A DNA stretch of 64,000 nucleotides, taken from positions 1 through 64,000 of the forward strand of contig JAYMTJ010000029.1 in assembly GCA_036897525.1 (NCBI GenBank), given 5' to 3'. Source of the stretch: Pelargonium x hortorum (Eukaryota; Streptophyta; Magnoliopsida; Geraniales; Geraniaceae). A program made the translations under genes and the position numbers. The notes under the pieces were generated by a model. It was not told the DNA's origin. It made no database searches and was given only the letters and a program-made list of their open reading frames with translations. Shown here piece after piece: positions 35,911-47,001 of the stretch; the stretch's first letter is position 1, and every line of letters starts with the position of its first letter.

Positions 35911-38019
35911 AATCCTTTTCCTTAAGTGAGAACTAACTCTCGAGGATAACACAGGAAAATGGCCTTAGAATTGATTATATTACTGATTAGGATTCCCAGT
36001 TCTTATTGATAACCTTTTTTCTTTTGAGACAGTAGCGAGGCCTAGTAAGAGTCCTGATAGCCGGTTTTCAATCAAAGGTATACTTTTATTAATTTAAGAT
36101 TCATTTTTTCCGCTGTAACGGGGTCTATTTTATACTGTGCCTTTTATTTTTTAATAGTTAGGAGCTCTTAAGAAGAAGAAGAGTTTTTAGTTCTCAAGAA
36201 TGCACAAGCATATCCCATATTTTAATATTGGGAATTACGGAACTTAATATTTTTTTACAAAGTGTAAGAATCGGAACAGTAGGTAACGTAATTTTGAAAG
36301 CATTACTTATCCCTTTTATAACAAAGGAAACTGGCAGAACCCTTTTTACTTATATCGAAAAAGTTTCTCTATTTGCCAAACGGCAGTAAACTAATTGCAT
36401 AGAGCTAATTTCATTAGTGGTAAACAGGATTAGGTGCATAACTAGGTGCTCGCTTTTGTTTGGTGTTAGCTAATAAGGAAATTCCATATAGTCCTTTAAT
36501 TTATATCTCATAGAAAGTTCTACGCAATTTTTGATCCTAAAAAAACTTCCTATATTTAGTTACATAAAACGCTAGCCGAATGAAAAGGTCTATTGCAAAA
36601 CTCTCGATATAGTTAAAAAAACCTGTATAGGCAGTATGTGCTATTGGTGTAACGAAAAGTTATCTAAAGCATACTGTACTAAGTTTCTCTCTTTTCTATT
36701 TAAGTATCTTATCTTATGACTATTATATTCTTCTGCATTTACCTGACAAAAGGTTGTAGTAACTTCGGTCTTTTTCTTTTTTCTTTATCCGTTATTCCTG
36801 GCTTTTACTTAAAATGAACTTTGAAAAAACCTGTTTTTTCTATTCTAGCAAAGGCCCGGACTTTTCGATGCTCTCTTAATAAAGTACTTCTTATCTCTGC
36901 AAAGAATACACGAACTTCTACAATTCCACTACTAGGAACCCTTTTGAGCAGTAAACCCACAACCTTCTCAAAACGTAGAATTCTTTTGTTTTATGCCAAT
37001 CAAGCTTCGCGAACATTCGCTTTTTCTATCTTAGAAATCATTGCTATTTATGAGACAAACCCCTATCCCTGCAGTTGCATTCTAAAACATCCAATTTTAT
37101 AGAATTTCCACAAAAGAATAAAACTGTAAGAGATTAAAAGGGTTCCCAGGAAAAGGTACATATTTTAGAATAAATCGCACTCAGGTCTGGCTCAGATGGT
37201 ACAAAAACTACCCTAATAATAAAGACCACATGCTAACACTAACTCGTGTAACGTAACTGGTTGTATAACAGGTTTTGGTATTGCTCTTACTTAATTGATC
37301 TTGGATTTACTTTCGTTTCAGTTTTTTTCTTGAGAGTTTCATTTAGTCTAGGTTCTGGACAGTTAGATTTAAGGAATTCAAGTAGGACTAAAGTCATTTG
37401 TATTTTTTAGATCCGAGTTTTCTAGTTCTAGTGGGTTGGTTATTTTTCTTTATAGTGTGAGGTTAACTAAACTTAATATATTCCTTGCATTTCCTTCCCT
37501 TCGTTACTTCCAGTCAGGTAGAGAGATTTATGTATTCCCTATCTAAGGTTAATCCTCTAAAACGATAAGCTACAGGGAACAAGAGGGAATTCTTCATGAA
37601 AGTTACCCCCTTACATACAGACTAGAACAGCGGGCTATGTAAGTCTTTCCATTAACTGGCTTTGCTACACAAGAAAGAACTTCCAATAAGAAAAGAAGTA
37701 GCTCTTTATTAAGTCAGGACCACTCCTCTTGTCCCTTGTTCTTATCATTAAATTAACAGAGGAAAAACCCTAGAGATTGAGTACATCCCCAAGAACGAAG
37801 TGAGGGAGGTTCAGGCCAGGATCAGGATAGTATATTGAGTATACCTACTTAGACTCTTAAGAACAACTGGAAATGCTGTTTTTTGCTGGAAACCAAAAAC
37901 TTCCCTTAGCTTTAACTAAAACTTGACTTTAGGAATTGGAAACACTGAAAACAGACTTACACAAAAGCCTAGAAGGAATTCCCAGGGCTTAATCCCTCAG
38001 TGCCCAGATACTATAAAAC
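35911..38019. other. AT-rich filler, no gene seen
   Basis: The frame at 36821-37102 (+, 93 codons) has a Ser/Thr/Arg-rich product with no recognised motif and no second copy. The stretch 37480-38020 is less TpA-biased and leads into the family E copy. Confidence 0.45.
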
Positions 38020-38021
38020 AA

Positions 38022-38060
38022 GAACAGGCTTTCATTGGACTTCGTTTACTTCCCAAGTCT
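38022..38060 (+). repeat. Dispersed repeat family E, copy 2
   Basis: gctttcattggactt at 38028-38042 is identical to 29671-29685. Confidence 0.4.
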
Positions 38061-38204
38061 TAAGTTTTCTAGAGACACCCCTAAGACTCTCTAAATAACT
38101 CTAGCTAAAAAAGATACCACATACAGATTCTTTAGAAAGAAACCAAATCCTGAAGCTACTGTCTATTGTCTATAGAATACCCTTTCTTGGGCGGTTTAGA
38201 TACC

Positions 38205-38246
38205 TTTTTTATAGTATGTATAGGGTTTTTTATAGTATGTATAGGG
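38205..38246. repeat. Perfect 21-base tandem duplication
   Basis: Six T followed by atagtatgtataggg occurs twice with no difference (38205-38225 and 38226-38246). It is the longest perfect tandem pair I found. Confidence 0.97.
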
Positions 38247-38713
38247 AGAGTAAGAGTACATTTTCAGAGGGTTTAGAATCTCCTTACTTTATTTAGTAAA
38301 ATAGTCAACTTTTAATATCTAATAAAAGTCGTTAATACAAAAGTTTTATCTGAAGTCATATACAAAAAGAGAAAGATTTAAGTGGAAATTCTTTTAAATG
38401 TGACACGCACTCGGGAAATACAAGAAACTCTTACCTTCTAAGAACCTAACTAGTCCTTTTTTTTTTTCAAGAGTCTTCCTTTTAGACTGCCTTTTATAAG
38501 ACAATAAGGACCTTTGAAACGCTTACGATACGGGGTTTATATACAACTATTTTCATGGGTTTACCCATTTCTAGAATTTGATTTAGTAAAGGTTTCTACA
38601 GTACTAACCAAATTACGTCTATTTCAGGGTTTCCTTTATATCTACTTTATAAAATGAAAATCTGTAGGGACTTTTTTTCCAAACGGATGCGCTACACCTC
38701 ACGAAACTCCGTA

Positions 38714-38791
38714 TGCTTAGAAATCGACTTGAACCAATGACCAAAGAATTCTCCTCTCCGTGCTTTGCTCTACCAGCGGAGCTATCTAAGT
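38714..38791 (-). tRNA. Best tRNA-like structure, anticodon arm abnormal
   Basis: On the minus strand the ends cttaga and tctaag pair perfectly (6 bp), with ta at positions 8-9. The D arm gctc-cgctggta-gagc is perfect (4 bp, GG in loop). The T loop ttcaagt is standard, though only three of five T-stem pairs form. The spacing for position 26, variable loop and discriminator base fits. The anticodon region is 22 rather than 17 bases and folds poorly, so no anticodon can be read. Sequence words (tagctc, ctggtagagca, aaag) resemble organellar tRNA-Phe. It is either a pseudogene with an insertion or an unusual tRNA. Confidence 0.4.
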
Positions 38792-39680
38792 CTTTGTAGC
38801 TAAACCTGTCCTGTGATTTGGATTCTTTATATGGGCCTGCCTTAGTCTTGATACCTTTTCTTAGTCTTATAAAAGTCTTATGAGACCCAGGAAACCCTCA
38901 CAGTAAATTAAAGAGTAAAGGGTCATTTTCTAATGAGGAAGAGAACCCCAAAAAAAGGTATAAAAGCAGTAATAATTAGAAAAGCAAACTACGGAGGACC
39001 CCGTTAAATAAATTACTTAATACTTTGATCTAAGAAATGCATTTTGGAGTTTTATACAAAAATTGATTTAAGCCTATCAGAATATGTTATCCTTTATACC
39101 TACTATACGAATCCAAAGGGGATCCCCCAGTATTACAGCCCCCAGAACTTTGACCTCTTTTTAGTTGCTAACTCTTCTCAAATCAATTTCTATACTAGGT
39201 TGCTTACGGATAAAGCGGATTACTCTATTCGCCTATAATTTAGGGACTTGCCAAGAGGTATGTAACCCTTCACCGAGGAGAGGAAAAAAGAACAAGACTT
39301 AGTTTTCGGTAAAGTACAGAGTTTTAGTTTGTTATATAGAATCGGGTATTCTTAAGTTTGTATGCTTACGAGAATCTAGTTTGCAGAGTGCACTTAAGCA
39401 AGTTTTCTTATTATTATAGTTTTTCTGTATCTGGTAAAACCCTTACTTAGGAAATCCCCATTTAAAGGGTCTAGCCTCTAAAGTAGCCATTAGACGTCTC
39501 TAGATAATAAGAATTCCTGAATTTATTAGAATAAATTAAAGTGGTTGTTTAGTTTTAAAGTAAGGAAGTTGCAGAAACCGTTTTTTTGTTATTCCTCTAT
39601 TCTGGATTTTTACAGATAAGTATCTTTTCTCTAGCTCTAGGAAAGTGAAAAAAAAAAAGTAAGTAATATATAAACGGAAG
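38792..39680. other. AT-rich filler, no gene seen
   Basis: The frame at 39044-39238 (+, 64 codons) gives no recognisable product. An 11-base A run at 39648-39658 lies just before the family B copy, as it does in copy 1. Confidence 0.5.
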
Positions 39681-39770
39681 TTCTTTCTTTAACTAACTGG
39701 TAGCTTTTCTAGTTCTGTAAGGTTTCCTGGGAATCCCGGTTATTAAGTTCCTGAACAAGGGAAAGGTTCC
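39681..39770 (+). repeat. Dispersed repeat family B, copy 3
   Basis: tggtagcttttctag, then tctgtaaggt, a cctgggaatccc word, ttaag and ctgaacaag. The same words in the same order are found at 40537-40622, about 850 bases downstream. They also match the cores of the copies at 2719 and 43159. This is the best-supported dispersed family here. Confidence 0.55.
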
Positions 39771-40536
39771 CCAGGATTTAGAATATATGAGAACGTTTTT
39801 CGGGTCAATCAAAATGTATCAGCTAAACAGGCAATAAATGTTACTTGAGATATAAACTTTGGTTGGGGTTATGCTCTTTATTGTATTAAGTTTCATATTT
39901 TATGGAAAGTCTTTACTGAATAAGATTCTTTTCTACTGGGATTTCTTCTTTATCCCTATCTATTTCTATTATATCCTATAGATACTCCTAGTACTCTAAC
40001 AACTACAGGCTAAGAAGTCTTATTATATAATTATATAAAATGACCTTTCAAGAAACAAAAGACAATATTAGTACAAAACCGGCCTAAGAGGTTCCTTAAT
40101 TCAGGATAAAAGATATATATTCCGGGGTAAGCCTTAAAAAAGCATTGATATCCGGTTGCTAGGCCAAGAGTTTCTAGGTTATCTGAGAGTTAAGGTAGGT
40201 TCTAGGTCTTTAAGAAACCCGGTCTTTTCTGGGAAGTCACAATTACAGATTGTAAATAAGATTTTTATTAGCTAAAGTAAAGAAGTTAATTTGAAAGTCT
40301 GGTTTTTGCTGTTTTTTGTGTAAGTATGTACTATACTGGATTACCATAAAGAGTTAACCTTCTCCGGTCGGTAATATAGATTTCTTTCTGTACTTTACAA
40401 GGTTTCTATCTTCCTTTTCGATAAAAAAACGGGGAACAAGGGGTTCTTTATCCTTTTTCTTTAAAGAGTCAGTTCTTAAGTTTGTGTTATTTCCTTGTTA
40501 TCTGTATCAAAAAAAAGGAATATAAAACTGCAAGGA

Positions 40537-40632
40537 AGCTCTTTAATGGTAGCTTTATACAGGTCTGTAAGGTAACTTTTCCCGGGAATACATCCTATCC
40601 TAAGATCAAGCTTCTGAACAAGTGGAAAAGTG
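40537..40632 (+). repeat. Dispersed repeat family B, copy 4
   Basis: ctttaatggtagcttt, ggtctgtaaggtaa (exact with 2851-2864), cccgggaata, then cttctgaacaag. Spacing to the words of copy 3 is nearly kept. Both copies are also followed, 110-180 bases on, by an agctaaa word and then an agatataaact word, which hints that homology extends further. Confidence 0.55.
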
Positions 40633-43140
40633 AAATATGGGATTTTTCTGTCTACCCTGTTTTTTAGGATCTCGCTAAATAGATAAAATGGAATTCCTAA
40701 ACCATATAGTAAAGGTTCCTAGTTTAAAGAATTAGAATGTAGGAAATCCAACACTTTATGAGCTAAATGTACAAACACCAGGTACCTAAACAAAGACACT
40801 TTAGATATAAACTGGGGGAAGATTATTCTATAGAATTTGTATTCCAGTTTAGTATTTAATTTGTTGGAAATAATTAGTAAAAAGGGCTTTAGATAGTCAA
40901 ATTTTCGGGAATATAAAGAATTGAAGCTAGAGTAATGGAATTTGTTTGCAGTGAAGTCCAGTGAGAATCTGTTTTATAGTGTTATTTATGTCTATGGTCT
41001 TGCTTTTTTTGAAAGAAGACTACGACTCCGGGATAACCCTTAGTGGATTGGAGGTGGGTATCCTTATTAAATGGTACGATACTGGAATAAACTTGCTCGC
41101 TTAAGTATCTGGTTTCATATTCTTGGATAGGACTCAACTAAGTCTGATTCACCTTTTTACTACTCTAATTTAAAGCACAGCCCAGGGCTACTTTCTTTGA
41201 TAGGATCTATAAGCTAAACATTGAAGAAATAGAGTCTCGTAATTTTAGTGATTAATTCCCTTTCTTGTTTTATTTTAACTCCTAGTATATATTGGACTCT
41301 TGTTGGTTGTTACCCGGCCCTGGCATCTCAAAGATTATAGAGATTACAGTGAATGGGAGACACCTTTTCAAAAAAGAAGTTTCTTTTCCCCTTTTACCTC
41401 CAAACACTTATAAGACACCTGTACTAACCCTTGAGGTAACTCTTATGACATATACTGTTGTAGACACTGAACTGACGCTGATTGATGGTCAATCTAGATC
41501 TTCTTTGTACTTGGATGCTAGATAACACTCTAGGAACCGGAAACCCTTTGAAACAAACCCTACTAAGGACCCCTCTTTCTTAATAATGTCCAACACTGTA
41601 GTTAATGAATGCTATGACGTCCGGTAAATAAATAATAAATAGGAAATTAATTAGTAAAGTTTGAATTGGCAAAGCAGATCGTTTTGAATTCAAAATAAAA
41701 TGAAAAAAGAGTAACTTCTTATCTTGTTTAGTTATGAGTGCTTTCCTTACCTCTAGTGGATTCATTCTAAAACTCCCTAGAAAGTAACCAATAGAAAGAT
41801 AGTTAACCTCTTTCTTATAGAACTAGAAAGCCAGGGAACAAGAGTAATACACCTAAAACAACTAAGACAATCCTATACTATCTATACAAACTAAAACACA
41901 CTATATATGTTTAAGGGAGGAATCCCCTAAGACTCCTCATCATTACAGTAAACTATAAGACTAGAACTCCTGTCTATACTAATACTAGTACTAATCATAG
42001 ATATATAAATAGATTAACCTAATAGGGGTTTCCCTAAGCTTCTAAACTAAAAAAAAAACAGAACCTATTACCGAATCCCTGAGCCAAACTTACAGGATTA
42101 CTTCCTTGTTGTAAAAAGGACGGAGTCTATAAGCTAAGGCTCTCTCTAAATTAATCCTTCTGGGACTAAAATCTCGAATCATATATAAGTTTTCTAAAAT
42201 AAGGGAAGCAATAGATACAAAGATTTGTAATAAAAAAACCAAACCCTTTCTAAAGGACTCCGCAAAGTATTAGCAAAAATAAGTACTTACAAAGGTATAC
42301 CGTAACAGATATTTAACCTTATATAATGAATGCATAGAAGCGCCCTTTTAAAATCCCTATATATAAGCCTAATCACTCTGGAAAGGAATCTTGTAACTTA
42401 GACAGCCTTGATTGATTTTGTAGCTACTGGTATATTGGTTTACTGAAGAAATTTCCTTCTTCTTATTCTAGAGCTAGCCCTCATTCAGTGAGATACCGGT
42501 TATTACTAACACTTAAATTCACTTTAAGACATTGCTTTTCCGGTAAGTTTCCGCTTGACAATTTTAGTAAGGAGATTTGCCTTAGAAAATCCTAGAGTAA
42601 GAAACTGAAAAGAGGTAGCTTGAGGTGTCGTTGTTAACGTTAAGGAGTTAGTAAAATAGCGAATTCTAATTTAGCAGGGATTTCTTGCTTATAAGTTATA
42701 AACTTCTCAGATTGATTTGGCTTTAGTTTGGAAAGGATTGCCTTAAATAAGGGGATTTTCTACTGCGAAAAGGCAAGGTCTTTTTGAATTAGAGAAATTG
42801 AAATTATTTCATTGGGATTGGAATGAAAATAGGCGCTCTCCTGGGTAGTATAAAGAACCTCTTTAGACATATAGTATCGCACTTCTGAGTATGACACTTT
42901 CCTGTAGTATAAAGCGTAACTTATGCGTTCTCTGTTACTGAAATCCCACGGGTATTCGTTTCTACCGACTATAGAATAAAGTACTAGCGGACTCCCCGCT
43001 ATATTGTGCGTACCCCCTCTGTTAAACTTGGTAAGATGACTCGACTCCTAATATTAATATACTATTAAGTGAGTATCCTCCCGACGCGATAAAAGCATAG
43101 AACAAGAGGCATTATTCTTTTTAAGAGTTTCCCTGAAAGA
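40633..43140. other. AT-rich filler, no gene seen
   Basis: The frame at 41292-41525 (+, 77 codons, TTG start) is less biased in composition and reads more like protein than most, with a TYTVVDTELTLIDG stretch. I do not recognise it and find no second copy. The rest is filler. Confidence 0.45.
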
Positions 43141-43240
43141 AGTGAATTAAAAAGTAAGGTAAATCCCGTTATAGCTTTTCTAGTCTGTGTTTTGGGATTC
43201 AAGAGAGAAGGCAATTCGGTAATAGTTGTCCTTAAAACAG
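43141..43240 (+). repeat. Dispersed repeat family B, copy 5
   Basis: Contains the 16-mer gtaaatcccgttatag (43159-43174), then cttttctagtctgt, then a caattcggtaatag...tcctta stretch. Compared with copy 1 it lacks about 100 bases, which makes it the probable pre-insertion arrangement. Confidence 0.5.
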
Positions 43241-43334
43241 GAGGGATGCACTTAAATTAAAGAGTTAGTTCTTATTAGTGCTGTCCTATAGTATCTCTCT
43301 CTAGCAAATTCTGGGTGAATAATTAGAAGATAAA

Positions 43335-43350
43335 GGATTGACTGGGCAGT
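43335..43350 (+). repeat. Single unit matching the 16.3-kb minisatellite
   Basis: aggattgactgggca matches a unit inside the G-rich island at about 16419-16432. As an isolated 14-15-base match this may be chance. Confidence 0.2.
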
Positions 43351-43499
43351 AAGACGAAGCGAAAGAGTCCCTTTTTTTTTTAGAGTTTTTAGTGTGCTTT
43401 AAGTGTAAGGAGTTCTATCTCTAGTAGTTTGAAAGCTTAGTTCTTCTGTAGTAAACAACCTTATTTCGCGAGCCAAGGCAAGTGAAAGCTAATATCTCT

Positions 43500-44300
43500 T
43501 AACTAAGAATCGTAGATGCTTAATGAGCCCACTCTAATCCTCCGTATCTTTTCAATCCCGGTCAATCGAAATAGATTCTCTTCAGCTGAAATAGAATAAC
43601 CACTTCTAATCTTTCTAACTGGATACAGTCTCTGTCATTCAATGCTTGTTATAACTGATCTAAGGTCTTCTTCTTTGATTTGAATTGAATGCTGTCTTTG
43701 GACTTTGGAATGCGAGTCCTCCTAATACTCCTAATGAATTAATTCCTAAACTCATTAACTTGAAAGCAATTGCTTGTACTTGTCCGATCTATCTGTACCG
43801 GGGTAAGGTCTTAAAGAAAATATCTTTCTTTGGTCTGAATATCCAGTAAACTGAATCTCTTTGTTTTGTAAAGACCTTAGGACCCTGCCAACCAAGTAAG
43901 TGTATACTAATGTGGGATTCCCGGTAGTCTATTTGTCTATTTAAAGATAGTGAGGTTAACATAGCCTTAAAAATAGATCCAGTTTGGGAACCATGCCTGA
44001 CAAAGGAAGCTTGTTCTTATCAGCTAATGGAATGCAAAATGTGCCAAATCTCCAAGAAATTCTTGAACTAACTGATACTCTTTGTTTTAATATCTAACTA
44101 ACGCAAGGCAAAGAACTTCACTCATCCTATATTATACTACCTCATTCTATATTCAGGAAATGATCTTTATAAGTTATTAGATGCCTTAGCAAGCTCATTT
44201 GCTCATTTAGAGATTCTTTGACTCCAGTTCATGTATCTATCTTTACAAAACAAATAGACTCTGTATTTATCAGTTTATGTCTTTTTTAAGAATAGAGCAA
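43500..44300. other. Less-mutated island, possibly a former coding sequence
   Basis: In the sample 43981-44220, TpA is 21 and ApT 24, and CpA+TpG is 29 against ApC+GpT 16. This is the reverse of the rest of the window. No open frame runs through it and no protein is recognised. It carries the family C copy at its right end. It is either a later insertion that escaped mutation or a single-copy remnant that was never a target. Confidence 0.45.
44214..44275 (+). repeat. Dispersed repeat family C, copy 1
   Basis: ctttgactccagttcatgt, then a tctat word and ctttacaaaa, match 51342-51377 at about 33 of 36 positions. The peptide LTPVHVS is readable in both. I do not know the parent element. Confidence 0.55.
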
Positions 44301-45359
44301 TGATCCTGCCAGAGATGCGTAAACCATGTAACTGCCACTTTACTTCTACTTAGAAAAGTTTCTGCATTTTGTCAAAGACCTTTCTATTTTGAAAGATATA
44401 ATAAGAAAAGCTTTCCTCTTCTGGTTGCTCAATTCCTAGATTCCTAGACTAGAGGAAACAAAGGTATGAAATGACTCTATGAGGCTCTCATTATTCTAAT
44501 AATTGTAGGAGATCCTATATTTTTATTTTGAGGCTTTCTAAGTTCCTGGAAAAGTAACATATTATATACTATACATTGGAATTGATAAAGAATTTCATAA
44601 AGAGCAAGTGTCCACCAAGAATACCAACTAACTTCCTTAGGCTCGCTAAGACAAGATAAGAATACGGAATCTAAGGTCCCAAGTAATTAAAGAGACTATT
44701 CATGTTCTTTCTTAGACTCCTAGCTTTCCTAAAAAAATCCTTTAAGGAATTACTAGAGTACTTACTAAACAATTTTACAGAAATTCCTGCAAATACACTC
44801 TCTAAGAGTTACTCATTATCCCGTTGCTGGAACTTCCTTTTAAGATAATTCTGAATCTCTTGCCTAAGGTTTTGCTCGTTAATAGCTTCTTTTTTTTAGC
44901 TTTATTGATTTATCTTCGAAAGAACTTTTAGAGAACTGGTTTCAATTTATCCATTATATTCTTACAAAATGTGAGTGAATTACACAAGCTGCCCAGAAAA
45001 TGTACCTCTTGCCTTTCAATTGGTCTTAGCATTAAGAGTTATATTGGGTCTATTTGCTTGGGGGTTGTATAAAAAGAAAGTTCTCATAAACAAACAGCAA
45101 GCTCCACTTTGTATTCATTTTTTTTTTGTTCAAAGCAAGAAGAAGAGACTCCAGCCACAATAGGCAAGTTATACCTTCGAATTACAAAAATTATAAACTA
45201 AACAACAAAACCGAGTTATACCTGACTAGAATAGCACAATACCACGGATACTGGTATAAACGCAGCCAGCTTTAACAAACCCAAAAGACTCTTAAGGAAT
45301 TTCTTAACTAATACTTTATAATGAGGTTTTCCAGTATAAAGCAAAATGCATATCCTAAT

Positions 45360-45378
45360 ACCTATTTAAATAATAGGT
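45360..45378. other. Perfect 7-bp hairpin
   Basis: acctatt-taaat-aataggt is a perfect inverted repeat with a five-base loop and no adjacent gene. Confidence 0.55.
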
Positions 45379-45582
45379 GTTTGGCATTGATTGTTAAAAA
45401 AAAAAAGCACTGCCGGATGCCCGTAATATATTTTATTAAACTAAACAAGAAGGCTTTTGCCCTCAATGACATATAATTAAGTAAATTAAGCAGCATTGCT
45501 TTGTAGGGTCTTCTTACAGTCAAGTCATTAGAAAGGCTTTTTAACTCTACTTATGAATGAAGAGGCAGGGTTCCGGTCAAGG

Positions 45583-45599
45583 AATTAATTAATTAATTT
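45583..45599. repeat. Microsatellite (AATT)4
   Basis: Four tetranucleotide units, self-complementary. Confidence 0.85.
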
Positions 45600-46977
45600 A
45601 AAGGGTCGCCCCTATCTTTCTTTACGGGAGTTCAATCTCCAAGGTTTACCCTCTAAAATTTCTTGTTGTAGATTTTAAGGGGTTGATAAACAATCAGATA
45701 CTCGTGCGAATGTACTCGTATTCTAAGAGAGGGTCCCCGCGCAATCGAATTACTTAGCCTGTTACTACTCTGATAGATATCAAAGTCCCTTAATTTTTTC
45801 AAGGTTGAACAACTCTGGTGTCTAACAGGAAAGCTTAAAAAAAAAAAGGGAAGCTCCCCTAGGATCAATCAGGTGTTTCCTACTTACTAGCTTTTTTTCT
45901 GAAAACTGCGAATCTTCTAAATTGATTTGCTTTGTAATATCTACCAATCAATAAGTTTTATGTTATACTCGGTTTATTTCTCTAGAGCAGAACTTAGAAG
46001 AATAGGATTTAATATCCTCAGATTATCTCGGGTAATTGGGTAGACTAGACAGTGAAATCGTGGTTTTGTACTCTCTAGTAAAGAAGCTTTTAAGATACTC
46101 ACAAAAAAAGGAAAAGATTTTTTATTCTCATTCTCCTCAGGGCCCCTTTTTATCTATTTTCTTATGCCGCACAAGTGTATTTAACAGATTTTAGATTCTT
46201 TTCTTCGACGCACTCCTTGCCTTGGAGAAAGAAATAGAACTTCCGTTATTAATAATTATATCCCTAAGCAAGCGTCAGAAAACTTGAATGGATAAGTAAG
46301 GGCACACAAAGAAAAGAGGGGGCTTTTAGTCCTCATAACTATAATACGTGTAAACTCGAATCACCCAGCAAAGCCATTAAAAATTCTTTTTTTTGTAAAT
46401 ATAAAAGGAATTAACCCCAAATATTCCGTACTACTATAATATAAGCAATTGTTTTCCACTCGGTAGGGAAGCTAAGGCGCTTACTTTATCTGGAAAATTC
46501 TAGTGTTCTTTAATTCATATCAAAAGAGTAAACAAGGGAAGTACGTAATCTAAAAGTATTCCTAAATAGAAGAGTCTCAATTACACTGTATAATAGGGTA
46601 CAGTAGATTTTTTTCTTTTACAGGACAATACAATAATATTCAAGTCAAGCCTTTACCTTTTTTTTTCGAGGTCGAGGGCAACACTTGTTAAGTATATCCA
46701 GTAAATTAAGTTGTTATAAGTGGAGTAGACGAGCCTGCTTAATTTCGGACTTTTAAATTAGATAAGTTCTTTTCTTATTCTTCTTCCAGTCCTATTTAAC
46801 AAAGCTTTTTGGAAATTAAATCTAAGTTTTACTACTTTAGCGTTTTTGCATCATTTTGCAACCTAGTGAGAAGGAGCTCCTCTGTTTTGTTTTTTTGGGT
46901 TAGTAATTGAGAGCTATACCCTGAGAATATGCCCGAAAAAAGTAAAGGTGGGGTTACAAATGCCAATATACTGATAC

Positions 46978-47001
46978 TAGGATTAGGATTAGGATTAGGA
47001 T
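46978..47001. repeat. Hexanucleotide repeat (TAGGAT)4
   Basis: Four perfect units, also readable as TTAGGA. It is one base from the common fungal telomere repeat TTAGGG, but no TTAGGG unit is present. It is most likely an internal microsatellite. Confidence 0.93.
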
